Source: Candolleomyces eurysporus (Eukaryota; Basidiomycota; Agaricomycetes; Agaricales; Psathyrellaceae). Taken from it: 42,392 bases of DNA. Shown here piece by piece: positions 32,592 to 42,392 of this stretch; position 1 is the stretch's first letter, and every line of letters starts with the position of its first letter. Below the pieces are notes generated by a model, which worked only from the letters and a program-made list of their open reading frames with translations, was not told the DNA's origin and ran no database searches. The translations under genes were made by a program, and so were the position numbers. Location of the stretch: positions 1-42,392 of the forward strand of contig JANBPK010001099.1 in NCBI GenBank assembly GCA_027579435.1, written 5' to 3'.

Positions 32592-34824
32592 ATGATTGAT
32601 CTTCTGCAATATCCGAGGACTGTGTCGATTATCCTCCTTTTCTTGACATTCGTCTTGAAGCGAGCTACCTCAAGAAACCGTGTTTCTTTACCTCCAGGTC
32701 CCAGAGGATACCCGATCATTGGTAATGTCTTTGACATTAGTGACGAGCGTCCGTGGATAAGCTATTCGAAGTTAGCAAAGAAATATGGTATGTTCTTTGA
32801 AGCTCACTGTTTGCGGCCACCATCGCCCCCTGGAGATCTCAGAAAGTTAACGACATTTTCAGGCGACATCGTTATGGTGGAAGTCTTTGGGACGAAGATC
32901 CTTATCTTGTCGTCATCCAAGCGCGCGACGGACCTCCTGGAAGGCCGGTCTTTAATATACTCAGACCGGCCGAGATATACGATGTTGCTCGAACAGTGGG
33001 TCCGATTCTTTCCTTCCCCCATACTACATGCGGCGTGTGCTATAATCTGACTACTTAGCTCGGTGTAGTATGGGCTTTGGCACGTTCATTGGACTTCTGC
33101 CCTACGGACCCAAGTGGCGGCGCCAACGTCGTGCGTTCCACCAGCACTTTGACTCAAAAGTCATCTCGCGATACCATCCGGCAATGTCTCATGCGTCTGT
33201 GGAATTTGCGAAAGATATGCTATCCAGCCCAGAGCGGTTCGCCTACCATACGCGAAAGTCAGTGACATGAAGTAATGTTTTCCGTTCCGTACTAATCCAG
33301 CCCAACCTGCAACATTTTACAGCTTCTTCACGAGGATTATCATTAAAGCCGCCTACGGGCTTGATATTTCAGCCGACTCGGATGATGCCTATATGGTCGG
33401 AATGCAAGACGTAGCCGAAGGCTTCCTTGAAGCTACCGTCCCTGGAAGGTTTTTGGTTGATATGATTCCTGCTCTGAAATACGTACCAAGGTGGATGCCT
33501 GGGACAAGTTGGCAACGATACGCTGATCATCACAGGAAGAAGATTTACGAAGTTAAGATGGAACCTTTTGAGCGTGTTCTGAAAGCTACGGTCAGTGTGA
33601 TCTCGTCTCATTTAAGTGACTACGGTTCACAGAAGAAATACGTTCATGCTGACTGACATCGTGTTTTTGACGCAGAGAGAGGGATGTGGTGAGCCATGCG
33701 CACTGTCCCGAATTATCGACACATTGCCACCACCGGAAGATCCAGGCAGGAAGGAAGAAGAGGAACTTGCGTGCGATCTTGGGGTTAGTGCCTACCTCGG
33801 TAAGTCCAAGATGAGTTCATGGGTCGGTATTCCTTGTTCACTCACTTCATCTTCGCTCCCTGTAGGAGGCTCCGATACGGTACGTCGAATATCGAAGAAA
33901 GGACTCCCATCACATTGACTTCGTTCTATATACCTAGAGCGTCGGAACAATGTTGACGTTTATTTTGCTTATGGCCATGTACCCAGAAGTTCAAAGACGA
34001 GCCCAAGCTGAACTTGATAATTTTGTAAGCGCAGGACGACTCCCGACCTTTGAAGATCGGCCCAATCTCCTCTACGTGAGCGCTGTGCTCCGGGAATTGT
34101 TCAGATGGCACCAACTGGCTCCGTTAGGTGCGAGTTTGTCTTCAACATCCCCTCTTTGCTGCTGGCACCTGAGATTTGGCGTCAATCACATTTGGGTTCT
34201 TAGGTCTTCCCCATGCCACGACAGAGGACGATATCTACGATGGTTATTTTATACCGAAAGGTACAATTGTCGTAGGGAATATTTGGTGAGTACGACTGCA
34301 TAACAAGATGATCGGAAACCTGAAGACGGACTAGGGATATCATGCAAAACGGAGAGTTGTTCCCCAACCCACATGTGTTCGATCCCGATCGGCATATCAA
34401 GAATGGTCGGATTAACCAGGACATTATTGACCCCATACCTCCAAGCTTTGGGTACGGTCGTCGGTAAGCATACTCTTGAAATCACTGGGGCCTGAGCAAC
34501 TTCCTGATATCTCGTTCTTAGGATTTGTCCCGGCCGCCATCTGGCTTTAGACTCGATCTATTTAGTGGCCACGACGATTCTAGCCGTGTTTGACATTGCA
34601 CCGGCTAGAGATGAGGCAGGAAACTCGACGCTCGAGCCCTCTTTTGGAGGGAAAATACTGATGTACGTATCGATACCACCACCTTTTGACCCTCTCCGAA
34701 AACGTTTGCTAATTAGTTGTGTTCTGATATTCCTCGCGCTAGGGTTCCTGAGCCTTTCGAATGCATCATCACCCCTCGTTCCGGTCGCCATGCAGAGTTG
34801 ATTCGAAACCTCGAAATTCAGTAA
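32592..34824 (+). CDS. Cytochrome P450, copy B
   Basis: Tandem paralog of P450 A. Exons 32592-32787, 32863-32995, 33069-33257, 33323-33590, 33676-33799, 33866-33879, 33938-34127, 34204-34285, 34335-34463, 34522-34662, 34743-34824; the lengths are the same as in A and the product is also 515 residues. Conserved marks: [49 protein letters not shown] in place of FNPERH, and the haem loop [14 protein letters not shown]. Both copies look intact, so both could be active. Differences cluster outside the core motifs, for example YIVGIKD against YMVGMQD, which could alter the substrate pocket; that is inference. The convergent lectin lies just downstream. Confidence 0.92.
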
Positions 34825-34970
34825 CCATATTACTCGAGTACACAAGTTGTATAATACAAGAAAGTCCAAGACCCAGAGTCAGTTCAGAATTGTCCTTCTG
34901 CCAGTGAGAGCGCTATTATTGTTCAATCGTCAAAGTCCAACTGCTGCCACTATTTCGACGTTACGCAAAA

Positions 34971-35926
34971 TTACACAACGGGCTCAAGGAACCAGAGCTT
35001 CAAACCGTCAATGAGTGCCTGAACTCGGAAGGAAATCAGAAGGAACGAAAACTCACTTGATTCGGATTCTGATAATTACAGGGCCACATTTGGAGCTGCA
35101 CACGATGTCAAACCAATACACTCGAGCGTTGGACGTGCTGTTACACCTACCTGATTTCCATTGGTGAGGACTCCATTCGTCAAATCCAAGCATTGAAACT
35201 GGGACTTCCATCGAATATGGTCCTCCGGTACGATGACCACATTCGTGACCCAGTGTTCAAATTGTTGATTCGGATTCGTGCCTTCGCAAGTCCAGATTTG
35301 CAGCTTCCCAGCGTTGGTGTTGCCATCTGTGACGTCGAGGCACTTGTCTGTGGCTAGAGGCTGGATTCGGTCATTGTTGAAGTGCCAGACTTGCTCAGGT
35401 CGCCAGATGTCCGGCCGGCAATCCTAAAATTCAACTTTTAGGCGTGAGGCTGTCAAGTAGATCAAGTACGAAGCCCAACCTGGATCTGAACGGGAGATCC
35501 ATCGGATTCTCCCATAGCCGTTATACATTTCGACGAGCTCGCCGACGGCCTGATTCGGTAAATGCTGGCCAACGGAAGGTTATTTGGACAGGCCGTGTGG
35601 CTGTCTACCGGAAGAGGGGTATTGGGGTAGTGATACAAAAGGTATGTCTGATACTGAAGCACGGGTTAGCTGCATGACAGATGCGCTTACAGTTAGGTGG
35701 GACGTACATCATACCAGCAATAATGCGTGCCAACAGACCCATCAGGGTGGTTCTGCTGGTACGTACACTGGATGTATTGACTGAACGTTGTCGTCCCAGC
35801 CAGACGGACAACTGTGTTGTTGAATGCCAGGTGATTAGCGCAACCGTGAAGGCCCGGAGGTCGGGCGGGCTGAGCCAATCCAAGGCTGACAAGGGATGCC
35901 CATGCAAGGAGGAATGTCAAGATCAT
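34971..35926 (-). CDS. Secreted ricin-B-type (QxW) lectin
   Basis: Exons 35926-35708, 35653-35480, 35423-35151, 35095-35057 and, less certain, 35018-34971; about 250 residues. It starts MILTFLLAWASLVSLGLAQP, a signal peptide. A Cys-containing N-terminal domain follows, resembling fungal secreted domains (IQCTYQQNHPDGSVGTHYCW). Then a beta-trefoil: KCLDVTDGNTNAGKLQIWTC and QCLDLTNGV...LQMWPCNYQNPNQ carry the QxW-type repeats of carbohydrate-binding ricin-B lectins. The fifth exon needs an intron of only 38 bp and lacks the usual final strand, so the C-terminus is unsure and the gene may be truncated. Presumably binds glycans outside the cell. It is the carbohydrate-binding fold only; no catalytic toxin chain is present. 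Confidence 0.75.
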
Positions 35927-36596
35927 TTTGAAAGATGTGTTAGAGAATTGAAGTGCAGTTGAGCGGTATTTATATGCATGGGTAAGGGAATGCCGTCGGT
36001 GTTGGAGCGCCTCGACGAAGCCCCGGTCTGTCGGGATTCGGTCTAAAGTGGGTTCAAGGTTGTGGTAAGAATCAGGACGAACGGATGTTCCGTAGGTTGT
36101 GTGTATAAGTACTCTCACCAACTGCCAACCTTCTTGAGCAATGCATGCGGTACTGACAACGTCACTTAGCATGTCGTGGACTAGACTTTCATTTCCCCTC
36201 ATGGGACTCTTTCGGCTCGCGCCACCAGATGTTATACAATGGAAACCCTGAAGCGGAGACCCCCCGAACCCGACAATATCTAGCGTCTACTGTGAGGAGA
36301 TTTGCTGGGCTCTTCTCAGGCCCTATCATTGACATTCTCATGACATAAAACTGCGTCGGGAGCATCTATTATTGGAAGGATTTGGACCATTTGATAGAAA
36401 TCAGAGCAAGACACCTTCGGCGCTATAGGTCGACCATCTTGTCGATCAGAATTTTCCACTCTCACTCCACTGGGTGAAGGCGTATCAATTGCTTGAGCGC
36501 TGAGCGCTGAGCATCAATGCCGGTCTGCCTTGAGGTTCCAGCGGCAAGCTCCGCTCTGATGGTATTGGCGGGTTTGATTTCGCTTGTTCTTGCTCT
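35927..36596. other. Intergenic region upstream of the lectin
   Basis: Apart from the TATA box nothing is supported. The minus-strand frame 35693-36202 is the lectin first exon extended upstream without a stop. Confidence 0.45.
35967..35974 (-). promoter_or_regulatory. TATA box of the lectin gene
   Basis: TATAAATA on the minus strand about 41 bp upstream of the ATG at 35926. Confidence 0.55.
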
Positions 36597-37470
36597 CGAC
36601 CTCCAGCCCCCCCAAAGAGCTTCGACTTCGCCGAACTACCTGAAGACGTTGGCCGGCACATCTTTGAGATAGTGGCCGAATCGGATCCCAAGCATGCATT
36701 AGCTTGTGCTCTCGTATCAAAGAAGATCAGATCTTGGTGAGTCTGTATCACCACATCGCTGAACATTGAGAATTAAAATTGGTCTTTACCGCTCCATTAT
36801 CTTCGACTCGAATTGGCGAGCAGAAGCGCTGCATAAAACGGCGCAAAGCAAACCACCGGATTTCCTCGCGTCGCCCGTGGAGTGTCTTGTGTTTCACGAT
36901 AGCCAAGGCATGTGTTGGATTGTGCCAGCCCTCCTGGAAGCTTGCACCAATGTTAAGTCACTCGTATTGTGGGCTGTGACGCTACTTCCATCCCCCACCC
37001 AGAAATTGCAGACGGTGAAGTCTTCGACGTCGTTTCTGGCACTTAATCGATTATCCGTTATGAACTTCCACCGGGAAATCGCACACTTTCTCTTCCAATA
37101 TTCCGGAATTTAAGTCATTTATCTATTCTGTGGGATCTAGGAGGCGACTGGAATTGGAGATTATTGAAGGAGCTTCAATATCTCACACACCCTTCGATCG
37201 ACGTGGCCATACGATCATACACTCCAGATTGCGCGCGACAGCTGAAGGAGATCACGTCTTTCAGTCAACCAATCTTGATGGTTGTCATTATTTGGCTGGC
37301 ACCGTACCTCTACATGAAGGGTAATGAATGCCATTTCGAGGACTCAACTGGCAATCCAGGATGGCAGCATTGATATGCGAATCGTTCTCGGTTTCAAGGG
37401 ATTGTTCCAAACGGGAGAACATCTATGTGGCGCTGAGGATGAACTGCGGAGCAAAAAACACCAATTATGA
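36597..37470 (+). pseudogene. F-box gene relic, copy 1
   Basis: A first exon reads KSFDFAELPEDVGRHIFEIV, continues to LVSKKIRSW and ends at a donor at 36738; this is a good F-box. The second part starts near 36784 as LYRSIIFDSNWRAEALHKTA and includes CTNVKSLVLWAVTLLPSPTQ. Further downstream come LKELQYLTHPSIDV, VVIIWLAPYLY and, in another frame, IDMRIVLGFKGLFQTGE, all typical of one agaricomycete F-box family. No ATG is available in frame before the F-box (a TGA precedes it) and there are at least two frame breaks. Related to the relic at 39440. Confidence 0.65.
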
Positions 37471-38127
37471 GTGCGATTTGTGATCTGTAAACTTAGAATT
37501 GCGGTCCTGGACTTCGCTCGGTCTTGGCTGTCTGTGACGCGTTGAAGGCAGGGAATGGTGGGTGGAAATCGACGCTAGGACGGCGAATGCTGCAATCAGG
37601 AGATTCAGGACTGAAGAAGAACTTGATATTTCAAATGCTCTGAGATGCCATGGCTCCGTCCTGGCACACGAAAGTTCCATCGCCGGGACCAACCCACTTC
37701 CGACGAGCTTGAGCAGGTCGTGTTTCCTAGTGGAGCCTGATGTAGCCTCAGAGGAGAATTCGTGGCATTCTTACGAAGAAGCAATACGTTCAGCAATCCA
37801 CCGACCTTCTTCACGCGAAACCTGTTCAGTTGCACGATATCGACGAGCGTGGCAATTCCTGAAACTGTGCTCGGTGAAGACTCCGAGGTCCGTCGCTTCA
37901 GCCACCCTCGAGAATTGATCGCATCACGGAGGGCACAATGATCGTCGAACCTTCAGACGGAATCTGTGCCATTGCCACCGAACTCCCCAATCGCGCCTCA
38001 AGCATTCTCATCTGCAATTCAAACGACATATAATACATCCACTACATTTCATATAATACTAGTTCATATGCAACTCCTTATCCTTAAGAAGCTCCGTCAA
38101 AACTTGGAGCAGCTGGGGTAAGGCACT
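37471..38127. other. Region with one unrecognised open frame
   Basis: A plus-strand frame at 37562-37918 (118 codons) has no recognisable motif; it may be the worn end of the preceding F-box gene or chance. No other signal. Confidence 0.35.
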
Positions 38128-38582
38128 TCAGCAGACGTCGGGAACACCCCCGGTCCAGGAGACGTAGGCATCGGAGATGTAGTAGTCATTGCTCATTTTG
38201 TCCCACCAGCTAAAGAACAAGAGAGATCATCAGCACTCTGTCGACGAGAACAAAAGAAGACAGTGCGATTGGAAAAAACGTACTCCCATCCGTTGACGGT
38301 TTCGCCTCGAACTCGGCACGTAATTGTAATGCTCTGGCCATTGTTGTACTGGCCGACAGCCTCACAAGAGGTCCTCTCGCATCGTCGGTACCTGACACCG
38401 TCCGTATTAACAGTGGCAGTGACCGGAGCACGGGCGTGCAACTCGACGGGGGACGCCTCCCTGACGCCGAGAGCAGCAATCTTTTCCTTGACGGCGTCGT
38501 CGGCGGTCGCAGGGTTCGCACTGGGAGCCGCAGAGGTGAGGAGAATGAAGGGTGCAAGGAGAAAAGCAGCGGAAAGCTTCAT
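38128..38582 (-). CDS. Small secreted protein with SH3-like (SH3b) domain
   Basis: Two exons, 38582-38284 and 38209-38128, give 126 residues. It starts MKLSAAFLLAPFILLTSAAP, a signal peptide. A pro-like stretch with DDAVKEKIAALGVREASP follows, then a domain of about 65 residues: VNTDGVRYRRCERTSCEAVGQY, NNGQSITITC, NGWDWWDKM, YYISDAYVSW. The order of strands and the final Ser-Asp-Ala-Tyr-Val match bacterial-type SH3 domains, which occur in secreted fungal proteins and often bind cell-wall material. Four Cys residues lie in the domain region, including the C-terminal one. The target is unknown. Confidence 0.75.
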
Positions 38583-39439
38583 TGTGAATGTGCTGTAGGT
38601 TTGGTGGCAGGAGTGTTTGAGTGGTTGGTTGTACTCGAGATGGATGGCGTTCCATATTTTTTGAGACAGCCTTTTTATATCTTTCCAACGCTCAATCCAC
38701 TCCGAGGCCATCGGTCTCAGGATAATTTCTGGGAGAAAGAGACTTTGTACATGGGTAGCGGTCTGAGGAGTGTTTTGGCTCCAGATGAGTACCAAGACAC
38801 AAAGGCTTCTCCATGCGGGGTGTACACACCACCCCAGATCGCTCGACGGGCACTTTTTTCCTTCCTATTTCGGCCAAGTACGATGGAGTCGCCGGTTGGT
38901 ACTTATCACATTCATTTCTTCGACCTGAAGTAGAAGTCATCTGCCATCCTTTTGATTGATTACAGTGGAATAGAGTGGAAACGAAACCAGTGAATAAATG
39001 TTACACATCATCGAGCTGGAGCATTCTTCATTACATACTGATAGCATTCAAGGTTAATACAATTAGAGGCTATCCAATTATTACATCTTAATGATACTCA
39101 TCGATATTCGTTCAAGGATAACTCTTTTTGAAGGCAGAGCTCACATTGAAGGTAAAACTGTGCCTCCGGCGCTTTACCGGACATTGTCCAAGCGCTCGAC
39201 CACACAGGCGTCAAATGTTAGCGATGACCCTTATCCATGAACTTTTCGAGTCACGTACGCCCATCGTCGGACTATCCTAACCCAGAATGATCTCGCCCAT
39301 GTCAATCATGACCCACTCTCCACCAACATCATATGTTTACAGTAGTTGAGGATTAGATACCCCCAAAATGATTACTTGATACATGTATGGTCTGTATAAC
39401 CACTCTGATCAATATCAAAACTGGGCTCTTTCCATAAGA
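38583..39439. other. Intergenic region
   Basis: Promoter side of the SH3-like gene, then AT-rich sequence. The plus-strand frame 38436-38933 is mostly antisense to the SH3-like gene. No supported gene. Confidence 0.45.
38672..38679 (-). promoter_or_regulatory. TATA box of the SH3-like protein gene
   Basis: TATAAAAA on the minus strand about 90 bp upstream of the ATG at 38582. Confidence 0.5.
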
Positions 39440-40250
39440 GTGGAGCCAGTACTTTACCGTCCCATTATCCTCGACTGGAATGGGTGGGCAGAAGTGGTGC
39501 ACAAAAACGACACAGGACCCAAAGCCAATGGAGTCACCTGATTTCCTTGTCTCACACGTAGGTGATTAGCGACAGCCGGGCTTGTGTTAGACTGTACCAG
39601 CACTCTTGAAGCTTGTACAGCTGTAAAGTCACTAGAAGTGTGGTCCATTGCGCTCTTTCCAGCCCTCACTCAGAAATTGCAGGCGGTGATATCCTTGACG
39701 TTGTTCCTTGCCCCCAATCAGTCAGTTGACGATTCCGAGGCCTCTAAATGCCTCGGGTACTTGTACCCTGCAGTTTTAAGTGCCAAGAAATACGGCTTCG
39801 AAAGCCCCGTGATTGTGTGACTGTCCTGCTATTTATGTCTTCAATATAACCTCGCCTCCATGGTCACCACGTCTTTACCTGCCCTTTGTTTAGGTCCAGA
39901 GAAAAATTATAAAGTACAGATATGACTGAAAGGTGCATCTTAAAACCAGAGGCCTCGGAATATGCCGCGCGCAGCGACGGCCCAATACAACAAGTTATGA
40001 GCCCTGCCGCGTTCCCACCAAGCAAGCGCACATTTTCCCTTGAAATAGTACATAGTATTCCAGGACCTAAGCCATCGATGGGTTCATTGGATCTCTACTG
40101 GACTTGAAGGCAAGGGATTATTCCAAATGGGAGGACGTTCTTCGGAGCATGGACAAGCTGTCCGTCCCTTTGATGACGTAATACGCGACTGGGCTAAGAG
40201 TTCGATTGACCAAGGCTTTGGACTCAGGGGGAAGAACGGATTGAAAAGCG
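39440..40250 (+). pseudogene. F-box gene relic, copy 2
   Basis: Resembles the relic at 36597 in its second part: LYRPIILDWNGWAEVVHKN against LYRSIIFDSNWRAEALHKT, and VKSLEVWSIALFPALTQKLQ against VKSLVLWAVTLLPSPTQKLQ. Stops and frame shifts interrupt it, and no F-box exon is visible upstream. A late piece (GLFQMGG, VIRDWAKSSI) fits the family C-terminus. Confidence 0.6.
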
Positions 40251-40817
40251 TCCCCGGCGACATCGATAGAAGCAGCTGAGAAAAACTCTTTTCCGAAATA
40301 TAGCGACCCTTACCGTCGGGTAGTCGCACAGAGATTGCACTGGGAATGTGTCTCAAGGTAGGACAGGAGAAATGAAATTAACCACTGGCACCCAGCACAC
40401 CTACATGTTTCTAGAAATAATAGAAGCAGAAACTAGAAATGACACGCTTGCAACCTTCATCAGCCGAAAGGTCAGCCTGAAACCCGAATTATGAGCCTAG
40501 CTAATATTCTGGTCACGGTGAAATGCTGACTAACTTGCAAGGGCCAAAGTGCAATAGCTCCCAGCTTGCTGTTAGATTGGCGACAACGCTCCCTATTTTG
40601 GCGGGCTTTGTGGGCCAATTGAACGGGGGTTGGATTGGGCGCTGTCCGTTCCCGGCTGGAGAAGGGTGCGCAGTCGAAAGACGTGAGAGAACGCCGTAAT
40701 CTGGATTATGGTTCCCCAAACTTCTGCCATTTTAGGCGAAAGGTTGTACCGTATTTAAGAGCTAGGACAAGCCTGCCATTGATTTCAACCCCCAGCTTCT
40801 TCAGAACCCTCATCAAG
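40251..40817. other. Intergenic region and GST promoter
   Basis: No gene. A TATA-like element TATTTAAG sits at 40752-40759, about 60 bp before the GST start codon. Confidence 0.5.
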
Positions 40818-41633
40818 ATGATTACACTCTACGACTTCCCGGCAACCCTCTCTTACAAAAGCACGTCACCATTTGTCTGGAGGGTCAGGTACGTCGAGCC
40901 CGTTTTGGCACTGAGATTCTTGGCGTTGATTCTAACTTCTCCTTAAAGGTTTGCTCTTAACATCAAGGGAATACAGCACCAAACCGAATGGGTCGAATAC
41001 GCCGATATCGAGAAACGGTTCAAAGAGCTAGGACTCCCACCGAGCGGCAAGAAACCAGATGGATCGCCGTTCTACACTGTGCCGGCCATATACGACGACT
41101 CAACCAACACTCAAATTTCCGACTCACTCAAGATCATCGAGTACCTTGATCAGACCTACCCGAATACTCCACGAATCATCTCCCCGGGGACTAACTTACT
41201 CAACACGGCATTCGATTGGGGTTTGGGCCAAGCGTTTTTCAAGCTCTGGCCTCTTTTGGCTCCCAACATCGTCACCAACTTGAAGGGAGCGTCTTCGGAC
41301 AAATACCGTCAGAGGCTGGAAGCTGTGACGGGCATGTCCATGGAACAGCTCAAGGAAAACAAGGAGCTGCAAGAGAAGCTGTGGGCGGAGGCCCAGGAAG
41401 CGCTTAAGGTGCCAAGCAGCTGGTTCAAGACGTCCAACGGTAAAGTTCAGGGTGGACCGTGGATTATGGGGAATGAGGTGACCATGTCCGATCTCATTAC
41501 CTCCTCTAATATCGGATTCGCTGCGATTAATGCTGGGGAGGACAGTGAGGAATGGAAGAGGATCGACGGTTGGAGCGAAGGATTGTGGAGCGCCCTTTGG
41601 GAGAGGACGAGGCCATACCTCAAAGTTTACTAG
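40818..41633 (+). CDS. Glutathione S-transferase, GSTFuA/LigE-like
   Basis: Two exons, 40818-40888 and 40949-41633, 251 residues. The N-terminus ITLYDFPATLSYKSTSPFVWRVRFALN, followed by TEWVEYADIE, is the pattern of the etherase-like (LigE-related) fungal GST class known as GSTFuA. VPAIYDDST then SDSLKIIEYLD matches the glutathione-binding Val-Pro and Asp-Ser of the thioredoxin fold. The C-terminal half is helical, as in the GST C-domain. Ser residues near position 14-16 are candidates for the catalytic group. Enzymes of this class bind or conjugate glutathione to wood-derived or other hydrophobic compounds. A tandem copy with a stop starts at 42059. Confidence 0.9.
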
Positions 41634-42058
41634 AATATGTGGTACTAGTACTCGGAGTACCTCGAAAGTGGAAGCTTGTTAGTGCATAGGCGATTTTGAT
41701 TTTGATAATGAGCTCTCCTTTGTCTGGTGAGCAATCGATTCGGTTCAATGATAACTCCTTTTGAGAATAACAAATCGAAGAATGAGAAAGCGGTTCCTTC
41801 GATCGGCAGTAGTCCTTCCTGTTTGAGAAATTTCAAAGTGATCGATCATCAATATTAGGTCTAAATCAGGATACAGAGGAAGACTTATGACGCTGTGGCT
41901 ATAAATGAACTTAGAAAGTTGACAAATGCGCAGTTGCAGCGATGCTTCTTCCGATATATTCTTATCACGCTTCCGAGCTGCGCAACGAGTCATTTCTCTA
42001 CGGTTTTAAAAAGGAGTCTGCTGACTTCACTCATCCATTGCAAGTCACCTTCCAAGCC
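41634..42058. other. Spacer between tandem GST copies
   Basis: No gene. TTTTAAAAAG at 42004-42013 may be the promoter element of the second copy. Confidence 0.45.
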
Positions 42059-42392
42059 ATGATTACATTGTAGGACTTCCCCACTAGCCTTCCAGGAAAA
42101 TCCATTTCACCACACACATGGAGAGTGAGGTATGCCAAACACATTGTTGCCAGTGGCTTCCCTATCTCGTACTAAATTTAACTCACAGATTGGCTTTGAA
42201 CCTGAAAGGGATCGAGCACCAAACCGAGTGGATCCTATCCTGCGACCTTGAGAAACGACTCAGAGAGCTCGACATCCCACCCAGCGAGATCGAACCAGAT
42301 GGGACGCCTGCATACACCGTCCCAGCGATCTACGACTCCTCCACGAACGCGCGAATTTCAGATTCGTTGAAGATTATCAAATATTTAGACGA
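42059..42392 (+). pseudogene. Second GST copy with stop at codon 5, cut by window end
   Basis: Exon 1 at 42059-42129 has the same 71-nt length as in the first GST, and exon 2 starts at 42189 and runs off the window. After MITL the codon TAC (Tyr) is TAG, and the next residues DFPTSLPGKSISP lack the Tyr/Lys of the first copy. The remaining visible protein (LALNLKGIEHQTEWI, TVPAIYDSSTNARISDSLKI) is otherwise intact. It is either a young pseudogene or a sequencing error at one base. No downstream Met restores the N-terminal strand. Confidence 0.75.

Larger units (their letters stand above)
29282..35095. repeat. Tandem segmental duplication (SDR end, P450, lectin end)
   Basis: Unit 1 runs from the last SDR exon (29282) through P450 A to the lectin relic (32172). 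Unit 2 runs from the SDR relic (32173) through P450 B into the lectin gene (exon starting 35095). Matching parts: SDR last exon, a 311-bp spacer in both units, all 11 P450 exons with equal lengths, the 3' flank with CTCGAGTA.ACAAGTTGTAT (or variant), and the block GATTCTGATAATTACAG. Introns differ more than exons, so the event is not recent. Confidence 0.85.

Overview
The window looks like nuclear DNA of a mushroom-forming basidiomycete (Agaricomycetes). Genes sit on both strands and are cut by many short introns of about 50-60 bp with GT..AG ends. The gene content fits: a FunK1-type kinase, several P450s, F-box relics, a LigE/GSTFuA-like GST, a DUF2235 protein and a ricin-B lectin. No tRNA, rRNA, CRISPR or bacterial-style operon was seen. 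Gene models below were built by hand from reading frame, splice sites and phase; all protein functions come from family motifs and none was checked against a database.

Layout. 1-1266 (+): 3' part of an SLC35F-like transporter. 1474-2126 and 5019-5672 (-): two paralogous short proteins with one membrane segment and a charged C-terminal helix, separated by about 2.9 kb without a gene. 6249-6632 (-): a short polyglutamine protein that starts with a MAPK-docking-like motif. 7140-9065 (-): DUF2235 alpha/beta hydrolase. 11284-13808 (-): secreted glycoside-hydrolase-like protein in ten exons, with a triplicated upstream segment at 13770-14358. 14551-15245 (-): decayed methyltransferase. 15869-16081 (+): tiny secreted peptide precursor. 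16833-17893 (+): F-box pseudogene. 18501-21077 (+): 17-exon P450 with one extra C near its start. 21760-23611 (-): secreted type-B carboxylesterase. 23867-24842: probable non-autonomous DNA transposon. 25066-27481 (+): FunK1 kinase.

27981-35926 is a duplicated three-gene module. The ancestral order appears to be SDR, P450, then a ricin-B lectin on the opposite strand. Copy 1 keeps SDR and P450; copy 2 keeps P450 and lectin. A single deletion seems to have fused the remains of lectin 1 (32134-32172) to the last exon of SDR 2 (32173-32280). The two P450s have the same 11 exon lengths and 515 residues each.

36597-40250 holds two related F-box relics around a small secreted SH3-like protein (38128-38582, -). 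The window ends in a tandem GST pair: an intact gene at 40818-41633 and a second copy from 42059 with a stop at codon 5, cut by the window edge.

Together the region reads as an accessory, duplication-prone neighbourhood rich in oxidation and detoxification enzymes (three P450s, SDR, carboxylesterase, GST) and secreted proteins. Whether the SDR and P450s form a pathway is inference from adjacency and co-duplication. Sixteen single N bases lie in the first 21.9 kb, several beside homopolymers, so small frameshifts in this part should be read with care.
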